36,561 nucleotides of DNA, from positions 1 to 36,561 of the IMG/VR virus record IMGVR_UViG_3300010233_000104; one strand, 5' to 3'. The stretch is from a virus. Position 1 is the first letter of the stretch. Each line of letters begins with the position of its first letter. Shown here in pieces: positions 29,310-36,561 of this stretch. Below the pieces are notes generated by a model. The model had not been told where the DNA came from, ran no database searches, and saw nothing but the letters and a program-made list of their open reading frames with translations. A program made the translations under genes and the position numbers.

Positions 29310-31047
29310 TTCTGGTCAAATAGGATATAATGGAAACTATTCGTTGGTTAAAGGAAACCAACCCATAAGTTTTACTAAAAAACAGGTTCAAGAAATACGT
29401 AAATGTATGGAAGATCCTGTTTATTTTGCCTTGACCTATGTTAAAATTATTAGCGTAGATAAAGGTTTAATACCTTTTAATCCTTGGGATTTTCAAAGAG
29501 ACATGATAAATGTCTTCAATTCCAATCGATTTGTTATAACAAAATGTCCTAGACAAAGTGGTAAAACGACAACCATCATTGCTTATCTTTTACATCAAAT
29601 TTTATTCAGACCTAATACCACAGTTGGTATTCTTGCAAATAAAGGTGCAACTGCTAGAGATATTTTGGGTAGATTGAAATTGGCTTATACTTATTTGCCT
29701 AAATGGATGCAACAAGGTATTGAAGTTTGGAATCTTGGTGATATCAAATTAACAAATGGATCAAGAGTTATTGCTGCCGCAACTGCATCTGACGCGGTTC
29801 GTGGTTATACCTTTAACATAATATTCCTTGATGAATTTGCTTTCGTACCTAATAATGATGCAGTGAAGTTTTTCAGTTCAACCTTCCCAACTATTTCTTC
29901 TGGACAAACAACACAGGTCCTAATTGTATCCACACCGAATGGTTTGAATCTTTATCATAAAATGTGGAAGGATGCAATTGAGAAAAAAAGTCGATTTATT
30001 CCTATTGAAGTGGCTTGGGACATGGTTCCGGGTCGTAATCAAAAATGGAAAGCTGACACTATTGCTAATATGGGTGAGGAACAATTCCGCCAAGAATTCG
30101 AAACTGAATTTATCGGTTCTTCTCACACATTAATTTCACCAAACAAACTTAGATTAATGTCCTGGATGGCTCCTGTTGAGGATGACAAACAAGGATTACA
30201 TATATTTTATCCACCTGAAGAAGGTCATACCTATGCTATTATGGCAGATGTTTCTGAAGGTCAACAAAAAGATGCCTCGGCATTTTCTGTTATTGATGTA
30301 ACCAATATTCCTTATCAACAAGTTGCCAGATATAAAAATGATTCTATATCAACCTTATTATATCCAACGGTTATATTTGGGGCAGGTAAAAAATACAACA
30401 ATGCTTATATCCTTGTAGAAATTTCAAGTATTGGAATGGAAGTTGCCAATATACTTCATCATGAATTAGAATATGAAAATCTTGTTAAAATTCAAATGAA
30501 AGGAAGACAAGGTCAACAAATTTCCCAAGGATATCTTAAGAGAATTGCTTTTGGTTTAAAACAATCTACAGCTACCAAAAGAATAGGATGTTCCAATTTA
30601 AAGGCTTTAGTAGAAAGTGATAAATTGATAGTCAATGATGCTGACACAATTTTGGAATTAACCGCTTTCACTGCCCAAAAAGAATCATATAAGGCAGAAC
30701 AAGGCAATCATGATGATTTGTGTATGACATTGGTGTTATTTGGATGGTTTATTGCTCAAAGACAGTTTAGGGATTCTTTAAAGAATGATATTCGCCAAGT
30801 GATGCAAAAAGAAGCATTGAATATTGATCAAGAAGATATGGTTCCTTTTGGTATAGTTGTTGATGGTACAGAAGATGATGCCGAATTGTTATTGGAAAAA
30901 GAAGAAAGGGCTGCCGGCTGGGAACTTGCCCGTAAACAGAATTATCCGTTCGATAGTTTCTATAATTGGGATTATCTTGGTAATGATATGGCTTTGAATC
31001 AACCACGACCAGGAATGCCAGTAGATTCAAATATATTAGAAAGGTAA
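29290..31047 (+). CDS. 17: Large terminase subunit gp17 (packaging ATPase-nuclease)
   Basis: This 585-residue protein (T4 gp17 is 610) has an N-terminal ATPase domain. The Walker A motif is CPRQSGKT at residues 86-93, Walker B IIFLDE at 177-182 with catalytic Glu182, and the coupling motif STPNG at 214-218. The adenine-binding region PFNPWDFQRDM is at 62-72. The C-terminal RNase H-like nuclease domain shows candidate metal-binding acids at D320 (YAIMADVSEG), E378 (ILVEISS) and D475/D476 (GNHDDLCMTLVLFGW). It packages DNA into the prohead through gp20 and makes headful cuts. All expected residues are present, so it should be active. The start overlaps gp16 by 20 bases. Confidence 0.97.
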   Translation: MPTPQTNSGQIGYNGNYSLVKGNQPISFTKKQVQEIRKCMEDPVYFALTYVKIISVDKGLIPFNPWDFQRDMINVFNSNRFVITKCPRQSGKTTTIIAYLLHQILFRPNTTVGILANKGATARDILGRLKLAYTYLPKWMQQGIEVWNLGDIKLTNGSRVIAAATASDAVRGYTFNIIFLDEFAFVPNNDAVKFFSSTFPTISSGQTTQVLIVSTPNGLNLYHKMWKDAIEKKSRFIPIEVAWDMVPGRNQKWKADTIANMGEEQFRQEFETEFIGSSHTLISPNKLRLMSWMAPVEDDKQGLHIFYPPEEGHTYAIMADVSEGQQKDASAFSVIDVTNIPYQQVARYKNDSISTLLYPTVIFGAGKKYNNAYILVEISSIGMEVANILHHELEYENLVKIQMKGRQGQQISQGYLKRIAFGLKQSTATKRIGCSNLKALVESDKLIVNDADTILELTAFTAQKESYKAEQGNHDDLCMTLVLFGWFIAQRQFRDSLKNDIRQVMQKEALNIDQEDMVPFGIVVDGTEDDAELLLEKEERAAGWELARKQNYPFDSFYNWDYLGNDMALNQPRPGMPVDSNILER

Positions 31048-31059
31048 CTACCCTATTTT

Positions 31060-31067
31060 TATAAATA
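31060..31067 (+). promoter_or_regulatory. T4-type late promoter TATAAATA upstream of tail sheath gene
   Basis: This is an exact match to the T4 late promoter octamer recognised by the gp55 sigma-like factor. It sits in the 65-base gap between gp17 and gp18, 45 bases before the gp18 ATG. The ribosome-binding sequence GGAG (31101-31104) lies between. A late promoter before the highly expressed sheath gene is expected from T4 biology. Confidence 0.75.
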
Positions 31068-31112
31068 TCTAAAGACAAACAAATCTTTATAAGGTATTTT
31101 GGAGAATAATTA

Positions 31113-33053
31113 ATGCCAGCATTACAACAGCTTTCACCAGGTGTGGTTTTTCAGGAAGTTGATCTAACAACAACAGTTCCTAATATTTCTACCACCACCG
31201 GTGCTTTCGTTGGTCAATTTCAATGGGGTCCAGCTAGATGGAAGACATTAATAACGTCTGAACCACAATTAGTTAGAACATTTTTAAAGCCTGACTCTAA
31301 TACTTATCTTTCTTTCTTTTCCGTTGCCAATTTCTTAGCATATGGTGGTCCATGTCAAGTTGTTAGAGCCGTAGCCAATGTTGCCAATAATTCAACTGCT
31401 AGCGGTAGTGGTTTATTAATTCCTAATGAAAACATTTATCAAAATACCTATTTCGGTGGTGGTGGTTTTTCTGCTGCTGGTCAATGGGCTGGTAGATATC
31501 CCGGTTCTATTAGCAATGGATTAATAATTTCTTTATGTCCATCCGCTAATGCCTTTTCTTCAAATTTGACCACAAGATATGTTGCTAATGCCAATACCAC
31601 TATAAATTCTAACGTTATTACTTTTTCTGCAAACGTTTATGGTCAATTACAAATTAATGATTTGTTGACTGTTGGTAATCAAGCAACTGTATTGGTAACA
31701 AATGTTGCAACAAATGGTGTTTTGGCTCTTATTAATAATGCCAGCTTAATCACCTCTACCCTTGCTTTTGCTGCTGCATCAAGACAATGGCAATATGCAA
31801 GATTTTTCTCTGGTCCACCAACAACCTCTGGATATGCATCTAAAGTAGGTGGTGCAAATGATCAATGTCACGTTATCATTGTGGACACCCAAGGATCCTT
31901 TACTACAACCACCGTATCTCCAATTAATATTGGTGGTGCTAATACCATTCTAGAACAATATTCATTCCTATCTTTGGCATCTGATGCTGTTAATAATGAT
32001 GGTTCGCAAGCTTATATTCCATCTGTTATTTTCTCTAAATCTAATTATGCATATTGGATGGGATGGCCTACTGCTGGTACCAATTGGGGTAACACCGCTG
32101 CGGCTACCACATTCACCAATGTGGAATATCCAACATATTCTTACATGTCTGGTGGTCAAACTGGCTCTCCTCTAGATGGTGATCTAGAATCCGGTTGGGA
32201 TTTATTCAACAATCCGGATGAAGTAAAAGTGTCATTGTTGATTACTGGAGCGTCCGATACCACTGTATGTAACTATGTTCTAACCAGCACAGTTCCAAAC
32301 AGACAAGATTGTGTGGCCTTTATTTCACCTCAACAAAATGACGTTGTAAATCAACCAGGAAGTGAATCAACTAACGTATTGGCTACTAGAAATACCTATC
32401 CATCAACCACCTATGGTTTCATGGATTCTAACTGGAAGTACATGTATGACAAATACAATAACGTATATCGTTGGGTTCCATTAAATCCAGATATCGCTGG
32501 TTTGTGTGCTCAAACAGATATGAAGAAAGGTGCTTCTTGGTGGTCTCCTGCTGGTTATAACAGAGGTTTGATCAAAAATGTTACACGTCTTGCTTGGCAT
32601 CCAAACAAGGCTTATAGAGACATTTTATATTCTGCTGGTGTAAATCCTGCATTAAACTTTGCTGGTCAAGGTCCATTGCTATTTGGTGATGTTACTATGA
32701 CCACTCAACCTTCTGCATTTAGCAGAATCAACGTAAGAAGATTGTTCATATATTTGGAACAAACCATCTCTCTTGCAGCAAAATATTCCTTGTTCGAATT
32801 CAATGATGAATTTACCAGATCCGCTTTCTTAAATTTGGTAACTCCAACTTTGAGACAAGTACAAGGTGGTAGAGGTATTACAAACTTCCAAGTTGTGTGT
32901 GATACAACTAATAACACACCGGTTGTAATACAAGCTAACCAATTTATTGGAGACATTTACATTGTTCCAAACTACAGCATTAACTTCATTAACTTGAATT
33001 TCGTGGCTGTTGGTCCATCCGTAACCTTCAATACTGTTATTGGTCAATTCTAA
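31113..33053 (+). CDS. 18: Tail sheath protein gp18
   Basis: This 646-residue protein (T4 gp18 is 659) starts with the conserved LSPGVVFQEVDLTTTVPNIS and TTTGAFVGQFQWGPARWKTL, ending in the C-terminal sheath core (RINVRRLFIYLEQTISLAAK, FEFNDEFTRSAFLNLVTPTL, then RQVQGGRGI and VVCDTTNNTP). The middle (about residues 95-300) is the variable protease-resistant outer domain. gp18 forms the contractile sheath around gp19. The preceding gap has a perfect late promoter and a good ribosome-binding site, fitting high expression. Confidence 0.97.
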   Translation: MPALQQLSPGVVFQEVDLTTTVPNISTTTGAFVGQFQWGPARWKTLITSEPQLVRTFLKPDSNTYLSFFSVANFLAYGGPCQVVRAVANVANNSTASGSGLLIPNENIYQNTYFGGGGFSAAGQWAGRYPGSISNGLIISLCPSANAFSSNLTTRYVANANTTINSNVITFSANVYGQLQINDLLTVGNQATVLVTNVATNGVLALINNASLITSTLAFAAASRQWQYARFFSGPPTTSGYASKVGGANDQCHVIIVDTQGSFTTTTVSPINIGGANTILEQYSFLSLASDAVNNDGSQAYIPSVIFSKSNYAYWMGWPTAGTNWGNTAAATTFTNVEYPTYSYMSGGQTGSPLDGDLESGWDLFNNPDEVKVSLLITGASDTTVCNYVLTSTVPNRQDCVAFISPQQNDVVNQPGSESTNVLATRNTYPSTTYGFMDSNWKYMYDKYNNVYRWVPLNPDIAGLCAQTDMKKGASWWSPAGYNRGLIKNVTRLAWHPNKAYRDILYSAGVNPALNFAGQGPLLFGDVTMTTQPSAFSRINVRRLFIYLEQTISLAAKYSLFEFNDEFTRSAFLNLVTPTLRQVQGGRGITNFQVVCDTTNNTPVVIQANQFIGDIYIVPNYSINFINLNFVAVGPSVTFNTVIGQF

Positions 33054-33071
33054 TAAGGGAAAAATAAAAAC

Positions 33072-33641
33072 ATGCCATCTTTTAACATAGAAACCTTCAG
33101 ACAAGCTCTATCATATGATGGTGCTAGACCGAATCTATTCCAAGTTTTGGCAAACTTTCCAACCAATGTTGTTGGTGGTGTAACCGTTTTACAAAAAGCA
33201 TCATTCTTAATCAAGGCTGCTTCATTACCTGGTAACACATTAGGTGTTGCAACTCAACCTTATTATGGAAGAGAAGTAAAATTTGCAGGTAATAGAACTT
33301 TTGATCCATGGACAATCACAGTTATAAATGATGCAGATTTTGCTATTAAGAATTCTTTCGAATCTTGGATGAATTTAATGAATTCAAATGCAGGAAATGT
33401 TAGAGATACTTCTATGTTAAATACAATTGCCTATTCGTGTGATTGGACAGTTAATCAATTGAACCTAGATCAAAGTATTGCTAAAACTTATATTTTCAGA
33501 GATGCTTTTCCAACAGACATTTCTCCTATTGATTTGGATTGGGGTAACAACGATATAATTGAAGAATTTTCAGTAACTATTCAATACCAATACTGGGAAG
33601 CTTCCGTTGCTTCTGCCCTTTCTCCAGTTACTACTTCATAA
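33072..33641 (+). CDS. 19: Tail tube protein gp19
   Basis: This 189-residue protein (T4 gp19 is 163) has the tube pattern: NLFQVLANFPT, FLIKAASLPGNTLGVATQPY, YGREVKFAGNRTFDPWTITV, NDADFAIKNSFESWMNLMNS and a terminal EEFSVTIQYQYWEAS strand. It polymerises in hexameric rings inside the sheath and forms the DNA channel. It follows gp18 by 18 bases, as in T4. The N-terminal segment before NLFQV (SYDGARP) is the usual tube start. A 71-base gap with an 8-pair hairpin follows. Confidence 0.96.
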   Translation: MPSFNIETFRQALSYDGARPNLFQVLANFPTNVVGGVTVLQKASFLIKAASLPGNTLGVATQPYYGREVKFAGNRTFDPWTITVINDADFAIKNSFESWMNLMNSNAGNVRDTSMLNTIAYSCDWTVNQLNLDQSIAKTYIFRDAFPTDISPIDLDWGNNDIIEEFSVTIQYQYWEASVASALSPVTTS

Positions 33642-33658
33642 TTTAAAACGCGAAAACA

Positions 33659-33677
33659 TGTTGTCGAATCGATAACA
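33659..33677 (+). other. Imperfect hairpin in the gp19-gp20 gap
   Basis: TGTTGTCG and CGATAACA form an eight-pair stem (one G-T pair) around a 3-base loop. It lies in the longest intergenic gap of the window. No run of T follows, so a factor-independent terminator is not supported. An RNA processing or stability element after the abundant tube transcript is possible. Confidence 0.35.
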
Positions 33678-33712
33678 CTGTGCATTGATTTATCATGGAT
33701 GAAAAATAAAAA

Positions 33713-35524
33713 ATGGCTGTAAATACAACTCCTGATCAAGGTGGCACCGGATCTACTTGGAAATTATTTGGTTTCACTATAACACGCGGTGAACAACCAA
33801 CCTCTAATGGTGGAATAGCCACCAATCAAACCCAAAATACACAACCATCTTTCGCTTTACCTCAAAGTGATGATGGTGCCATTGTCCTTCAAACTGGTGC
33901 CTATTTTGGTACCTATGTTGATCTTGAAGGTGTTGTAAGAAATGAAGTTGAATTAATCACCAGATATCGTGAAATGGCCATGCAACCTGAAATGGAAACA
34001 GCCCTTGATGATATTACGAATGAAGCCATCATCACAAATGATCAAGGCATCTCAGTTGAAATTGTAACAGACAATCTTAAAACAACCAAAGAAGTTAAAG
34101 ATAGAATTCGTGAAGAGTTTCGAAACATTCAAAGAATGTTGGATTTTGGTAATATGGGTCATGACATTTTTCGTAGATGGTATGTCGATGGCAGAATTTT
34201 TTATCATATGATTATCGATAATGAAGCACCTGCTGATGGAGTGAAAGAAATTCGTTATATTGATCCTAGAAGAATAAGAAAAATTAGAGAAATTCAAAAA
34301 ACAAAAGATTCACGTACTGGCGCCGAAATCATCACCAACATCCAAGAATATTATCTTTATAATGAAAGAGGTGTTATTGGAGCACATTCCAATTTAGGAA
34401 CAAGAATATCCCCCGATTCCGTTGTTAACGTAAATTCTGGATTGATGGATAGCCGTAGAGCAATGGTATTATCCTATCTACATAAAGCAATTAAACCATT
34501 AAATCAATTACGAATGGTAGAAGATGCAACAGTTATTTACAGAATGTCAAGAGCACCAGAAAGAAGAGTGTTTTACATTGATGTTGGTAATTTACCGAAG
34601 ACCAAGGCTGAACAATATATTCATGATATAATGGTTAAATATAGAAACAAATTAACTTATGATTCTTCCACTGGTGAAATTAGAGATGATAGAAAACATC
34701 TTTCTATGTTGGAAGATTTTTGGTTACCTAGAAGAGAAGGTGGTCGTGGTACTGAAATTCAAACACTACCTGGTGGTGTTAATTTGGGTGAATTGGAAGA
34801 TGTTAAATATTTCCAAAGGAAATTATATCAATCTTTAAGTGTGCCTATATCTAGATTGGATCAACAACAACAAGGTATTTCATTTGGTCGTTTGGCCGAA
34901 GTAACCAGAGATGAACTTAAGTTTTCTAAATTCGTCCAAAGACTTCGTAATCGTTTCTCCATTCTTTTCGATGATATTCTAAGGGTTCAACTTTCCTTGA
35001 AGGGTATTTGTACCACCGAGGAATGGATGCGCCTAAGAGAAGATATTTGGTATGATTATCTTAAGGACAACAACTTTAACGAATTAAAGGAAGCCGAACT
35101 TCTATCCAACCGTTTAAGCTTGCTAGCAACTGTTGATCCATATCTTGGTAGATTCTTCTCATTAAGATGGGTTAAGAGAAATGTTCTACAACAAACCGAT
35201 GAACAAATTGAGGAAATGGATGCAGAAATGGAGGACGAAAAGAATCGTCTCGGGGCATTAGCTGGTCCTATGGGTGGTGCTGGTATGGTGGATCCATTAA
35301 CCGGAGAACCATTAGAAACTAGTGATGCTGAAGGTGGTCCTGAAAATGATGGTGCTGATCCTGCCATGTCCTTAGATGATAAAATGGGTCAACTTGCCGG
35401 TCCTAAGGCTTCTGGTGCCACAGATAAGAAGGCAAAAAATCTTAAAATGGAAGGTACCTTTCCCCTAAATACTATAAAGAGAATTGCAAGGGAATCGAGC
35501 AATAGCGAAAAGGTTGTAATCTAA
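33713..35524 (+). CDS. 20: Portal protein gp20
   Basis: This 603-residue protein (T4 gp20 is 524) has the gp20 signature: YVDLEGVVRNEVELITRYRE, PEMETALDDITNEAIITND, then IRRWYVDGRIFYHMI-type sequence at about residue 155, IRYIDPRRIRKIREI, and IYRMSRAPERRVFYIDVGNL. The region SVPISRLDQQQQGISFGRLA precedes long helices. The dodecameric portal sits at one prohead vertex, starts assembly, and is the DNA channel and docking site for gp17 and the neck. The C-terminal about 95 residues are acidic then Gly/Ala/Pro-rich (GALAGPMGGAGMVDPLTGEP), an extension relative to T4. The first 45 residues are Thr/Asn/Gln-rich and probably flexible. Confidence 0.96.
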   Translation: MAVNTTPDQGGTGSTWKLFGFTITRGEQPTSNGGIATNQTQNTQPSFALPQSDDGAIVLQTGAYFGTYVDLEGVVRNEVELITRYREMAMQPEMETALDDITNEAIITNDQGISVEIVTDNLKTTKEVKDRIREEFRNIQRMLDFGNMGHDIFRRWYVDGRIFYHMIIDNEAPADGVKEIRYIDPRRIRKIREIQKTKDSRTGAEIITNIQEYYLYNERGVIGAHSNLGTRISPDSVVNVNSGLMDSRRAMVLSYLHKAIKPLNQLRMVEDATVIYRMSRAPERRVFYIDVGNLPKTKAEQYIHDIMVKYRNKLTYDSSTGEIRDDRKHLSMLEDFWLPRREGGRGTEIQTLPGGVNLGELEDVKYFQRKLYQSLSVPISRLDQQQQGISFGRLAEVTRDELKFSKFVQRLRNRFSILFDDILRVQLSLKGICTTEEWMRLREDIWYDYLKDNNFNELKEAELLSNRLSLLATVDPYLGRFFSLRWVKRNVLQQTDEQIEEMDAEMEDEKNRLGALAGPMGGAGMVDPLTGEPLETSDAEGGPENDGADPAMSLDDKMGQLAGPKASGATDKKAKNLKMEGTFPLNTIKRIARESSNSEKVVI

Positions 35525-35525
35525 T

Positions 35526-35720
35526 ATGCCAAAACTAATTAACGAACAATCAAAACAAATCGTAGAAGATATTCTTTCAGATAATGGTAGTTCTTTAAAA
35601 GAACATATCAACAAGGCTCTTTCCGAAAGAGCCTTGGAAGTATTAGAAACCAGAAAAGTTAAGGTTGCTAAACAATTTTTTGGTAAATTAAATGAAGAAA
35701 TTAAAAAAACCAAAAAATAA
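35526..35720 (+). CDS. Small helical protein, possible prohead core component
   Basis: This 64-residue, charged, almost entirely helical protein contains SLKEHINKALSERALEVLET followed by RKVKVAKQFFGKLNEEI. In T4, gene 20 is followed by genes 67 and 68 (small prohead core proteins) and then gene 21. Size, charge, helix content and the motif 'ERxxKVAKxxFG' resemble small scaffold-associated proteins of T4-like phages, but there is no clear sequence match I can name. It starts 1 base after the gp20 stop, and its stop overlaps the next ATG (TAATG). Confidence 0.75.
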   Translation: MPKLINEQSKQIVEDILSDNGSSLKEHINKALSERALEVLETRKVKVAKQFFGKLNEEIKKTKK

Positions 35721-36478
35721 TGTCAATAACCATACATCAATTTGAAAGAAAAATTAAAACCATAGAAGAAGCAAAAAAAAGACGTTTGCCAGAAGATAAG
35801 TTGTTACATTCAAATCCTTCTTCTATGCCTCCTCCTGCACAATTGACCATACAAAGAAAAGCAATAAGAGTATTTCCGGGAAACAAGGCTGTTGCCCTTT
35901 ATTACTCTCCAAAATTAAAAAAATATATTAGCATTCCATATGATTCACAAGAAGGTGATAATCTTCCTATTACAGAAGAAACACTATTAGAAGCTGCTAA
36001 AAAGAAAACAAAAATTGCTAAACCAGGTGTGATGGAAATATTTAAAACAGCCGCAGAAGGAAAACAACATACAAGATTTGTTCATAGGAGTGGACAAATT
36101 TCAAAGGTAGATCCTCATACCATAAAAGCAATAATGGGTGTACATAAAAAATTAAATAAGGACAACCAAGTTAAATTGGCAGATATGTGTCATAAGGATA
36201 AATTGAATTTTGGTAAAGTTGCTGCTTTTTGTTTAGGGGCTTATGAGGATGATAGTGCCGAACATATGGTACCATCTGCCGGAAAACAAAATGTTACTAA
36301 CAAACCGAGAAAACCAACTCCAGGACCAAATCGTCCTGTTGGTCACAGAGATTTGAAAGCTAAAAATCCTTTGGTCAAAGAAGATACAGTTGCAACAGGA
36401 AATAAACAAATAACTGGATTTTGGGGTGATGAAGTTAAAAGAAAAATAAAGGAAGATAAACCATGGCGTTCCAAATAA
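35720..36478 (+). CDS. Lys-rich protein of the prohead region, unknown function
   Basis: This 252-residue basic protein begins with a helix rich in Lys/Glu (FERKIKTIEEAKKRRLPEDK). It then has a beta segment, QRKAIRVFPGNKAVALYYSP followed by KLKKYISIPY, which resembles a small conserved domain in environmental T4-like phages. Residues about 100-175 are helical (MEIFKTAAEGKQHTRFVHRS, then DPHTIKAIMGVHKKLN and a LADMCHKDKLNFGKVAAFCL helix). The last 60 residues are Pro/Lys/Asn-rich and probably disordered. It lies between gp20 and the expected prohead protease/scaffold genes, so a role in head assembly is a reasonable but unproven guess. It overlaps the previous gene by one base and the next gene by 16. 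Confidence 0.78.
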   Translation: MSITIHQFERKIKTIEEAKKRRLPEDKLLHSNPSSMPPPAQLTIQRKAIRVFPGNKAVALYYSPKLKKYISIPYDSQEGDNLPITEETLLEAAKKKTKIAKPGVMEIFKTAAEGKQHTRFVHRSGQISKVDPHTIKAIMGVHKKLNKDNQVKLADMCHKDKLNFGKVAAFCLGAYEDDSAEHMVPSAGKQNVTNKPRKPTPGPNRPVGHRDLKAKNPLVKEDTVATGNKQITGFWGDEVKRKIKEDKPWRSK

Positions 36479-36561
36479 ATAAACTTCTTGACACTCAAAA
36501 AAGATTCGTTGTATTGGTTGTTGGTACTAATAACGTTGCTGCAACCACTTTAATTGATGCT
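36463..36561 (+). CDS. Start of a further gene, cut by the right window edge
   Basis: An ATG at 36463 opens a frame with no stop to the window end (33 codons: MAFQINKLLDTQKRFVVLVV, then GTNNVAATTLIDA). It overlaps the end of the preceding gene by 16 bases. The start resembles small virion proteins of environmental T4-like phages that begin with a helix and a 'KRxVVxxxG' strand. The AAGGA before the ATG (within the upstream gene) and the continuing codon pattern support it as real. The function is unknown. Confidence 0.6.
   Translation, partial: MAFQINKLLDTQKRFVVLVVGTNNVAATTLIDA

Overview
The window is part of the late (virion structure and DNA packaging) region of a T4-like contractile-tailed phage (Caudoviricetes, myovirus morphology). 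It is AT-rich. Every gene I can support lies on the + strand, and genes are packed head to tail with short gaps or small overlaps. The longest non-coding gap is about 71 bases, so no stretch over 300 bases lacks a gene. I see no tRNA, rRNA, CRISPR array, insertion sequence, integrase or attachment site. The host cannot be determined from this sequence. The DUF4815-type protein and the Ala/Asn-rich fibers resemble environmental (aquatic) T4-like phages more than enterobacterial ones; that is my recollection of those families, not a search result.

Layout. Positions 1-8622 are the baseplate: the C-terminal part of the gp5 hub/needle (cut by the window edge), a PAAR tip protein, an unrecognised hydrophobic protein, gp25, gp6, a gp7-like wedge protein ending in a lectin-like domain, and gp8. 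Positions 8665-25176 are accessory baseplate and fiber genes in the place where T4 carries genes 9-12 and wac. They comprise a 2068-residue DUF4815-type protein, a small coiled-coil protein, a tail-collar fiber with HxH metal motifs, a small Ig-like protein, a 788-residue repeat fiber, several beta-rich proteins, and two fiber or tip proteins, one of which ends in an arabinofuranosidase-B-like jelly roll. A tandem duplication (about 20729-22799) of one beta-rich tail gene plus an HNH endonuclease gene lies inside this block. One endonuclease copy is intact and the other has lost its catalytic core by an in-frame deletion between 8-base repeats.

Positions 25176-35524 follow T4 order: gp13, an inserted HNH/NUMOD3 homing endonuclease gene, gp14, gp15, gp16, gp17, gp18, gp19 and gp20. 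A perfect T4-type late promoter octamer, TATAAATA, precedes the tail sheath gene. Positions 35526-36561 hold two small unrecognised genes, where T4 has its prohead core genes 67 and 68, and the start of a third gene that runs off the window.

How the genes work together: gp16/gp17 package DNA through the gp20 portal. gp13/gp14 and gp15 close the head and the tail tip so they can join. gp18/gp19 form the contractile sheath and tube. gp25/6/7/8 and gp5/PAAR form the baseplate and spike, and the 8.7-25.2 kb block supplies host-contact proteins. The most notable features are the tandem duplication with a decayed homing endonuclease, and several small beta-modules that recur across otherwise unrelated virion proteins.
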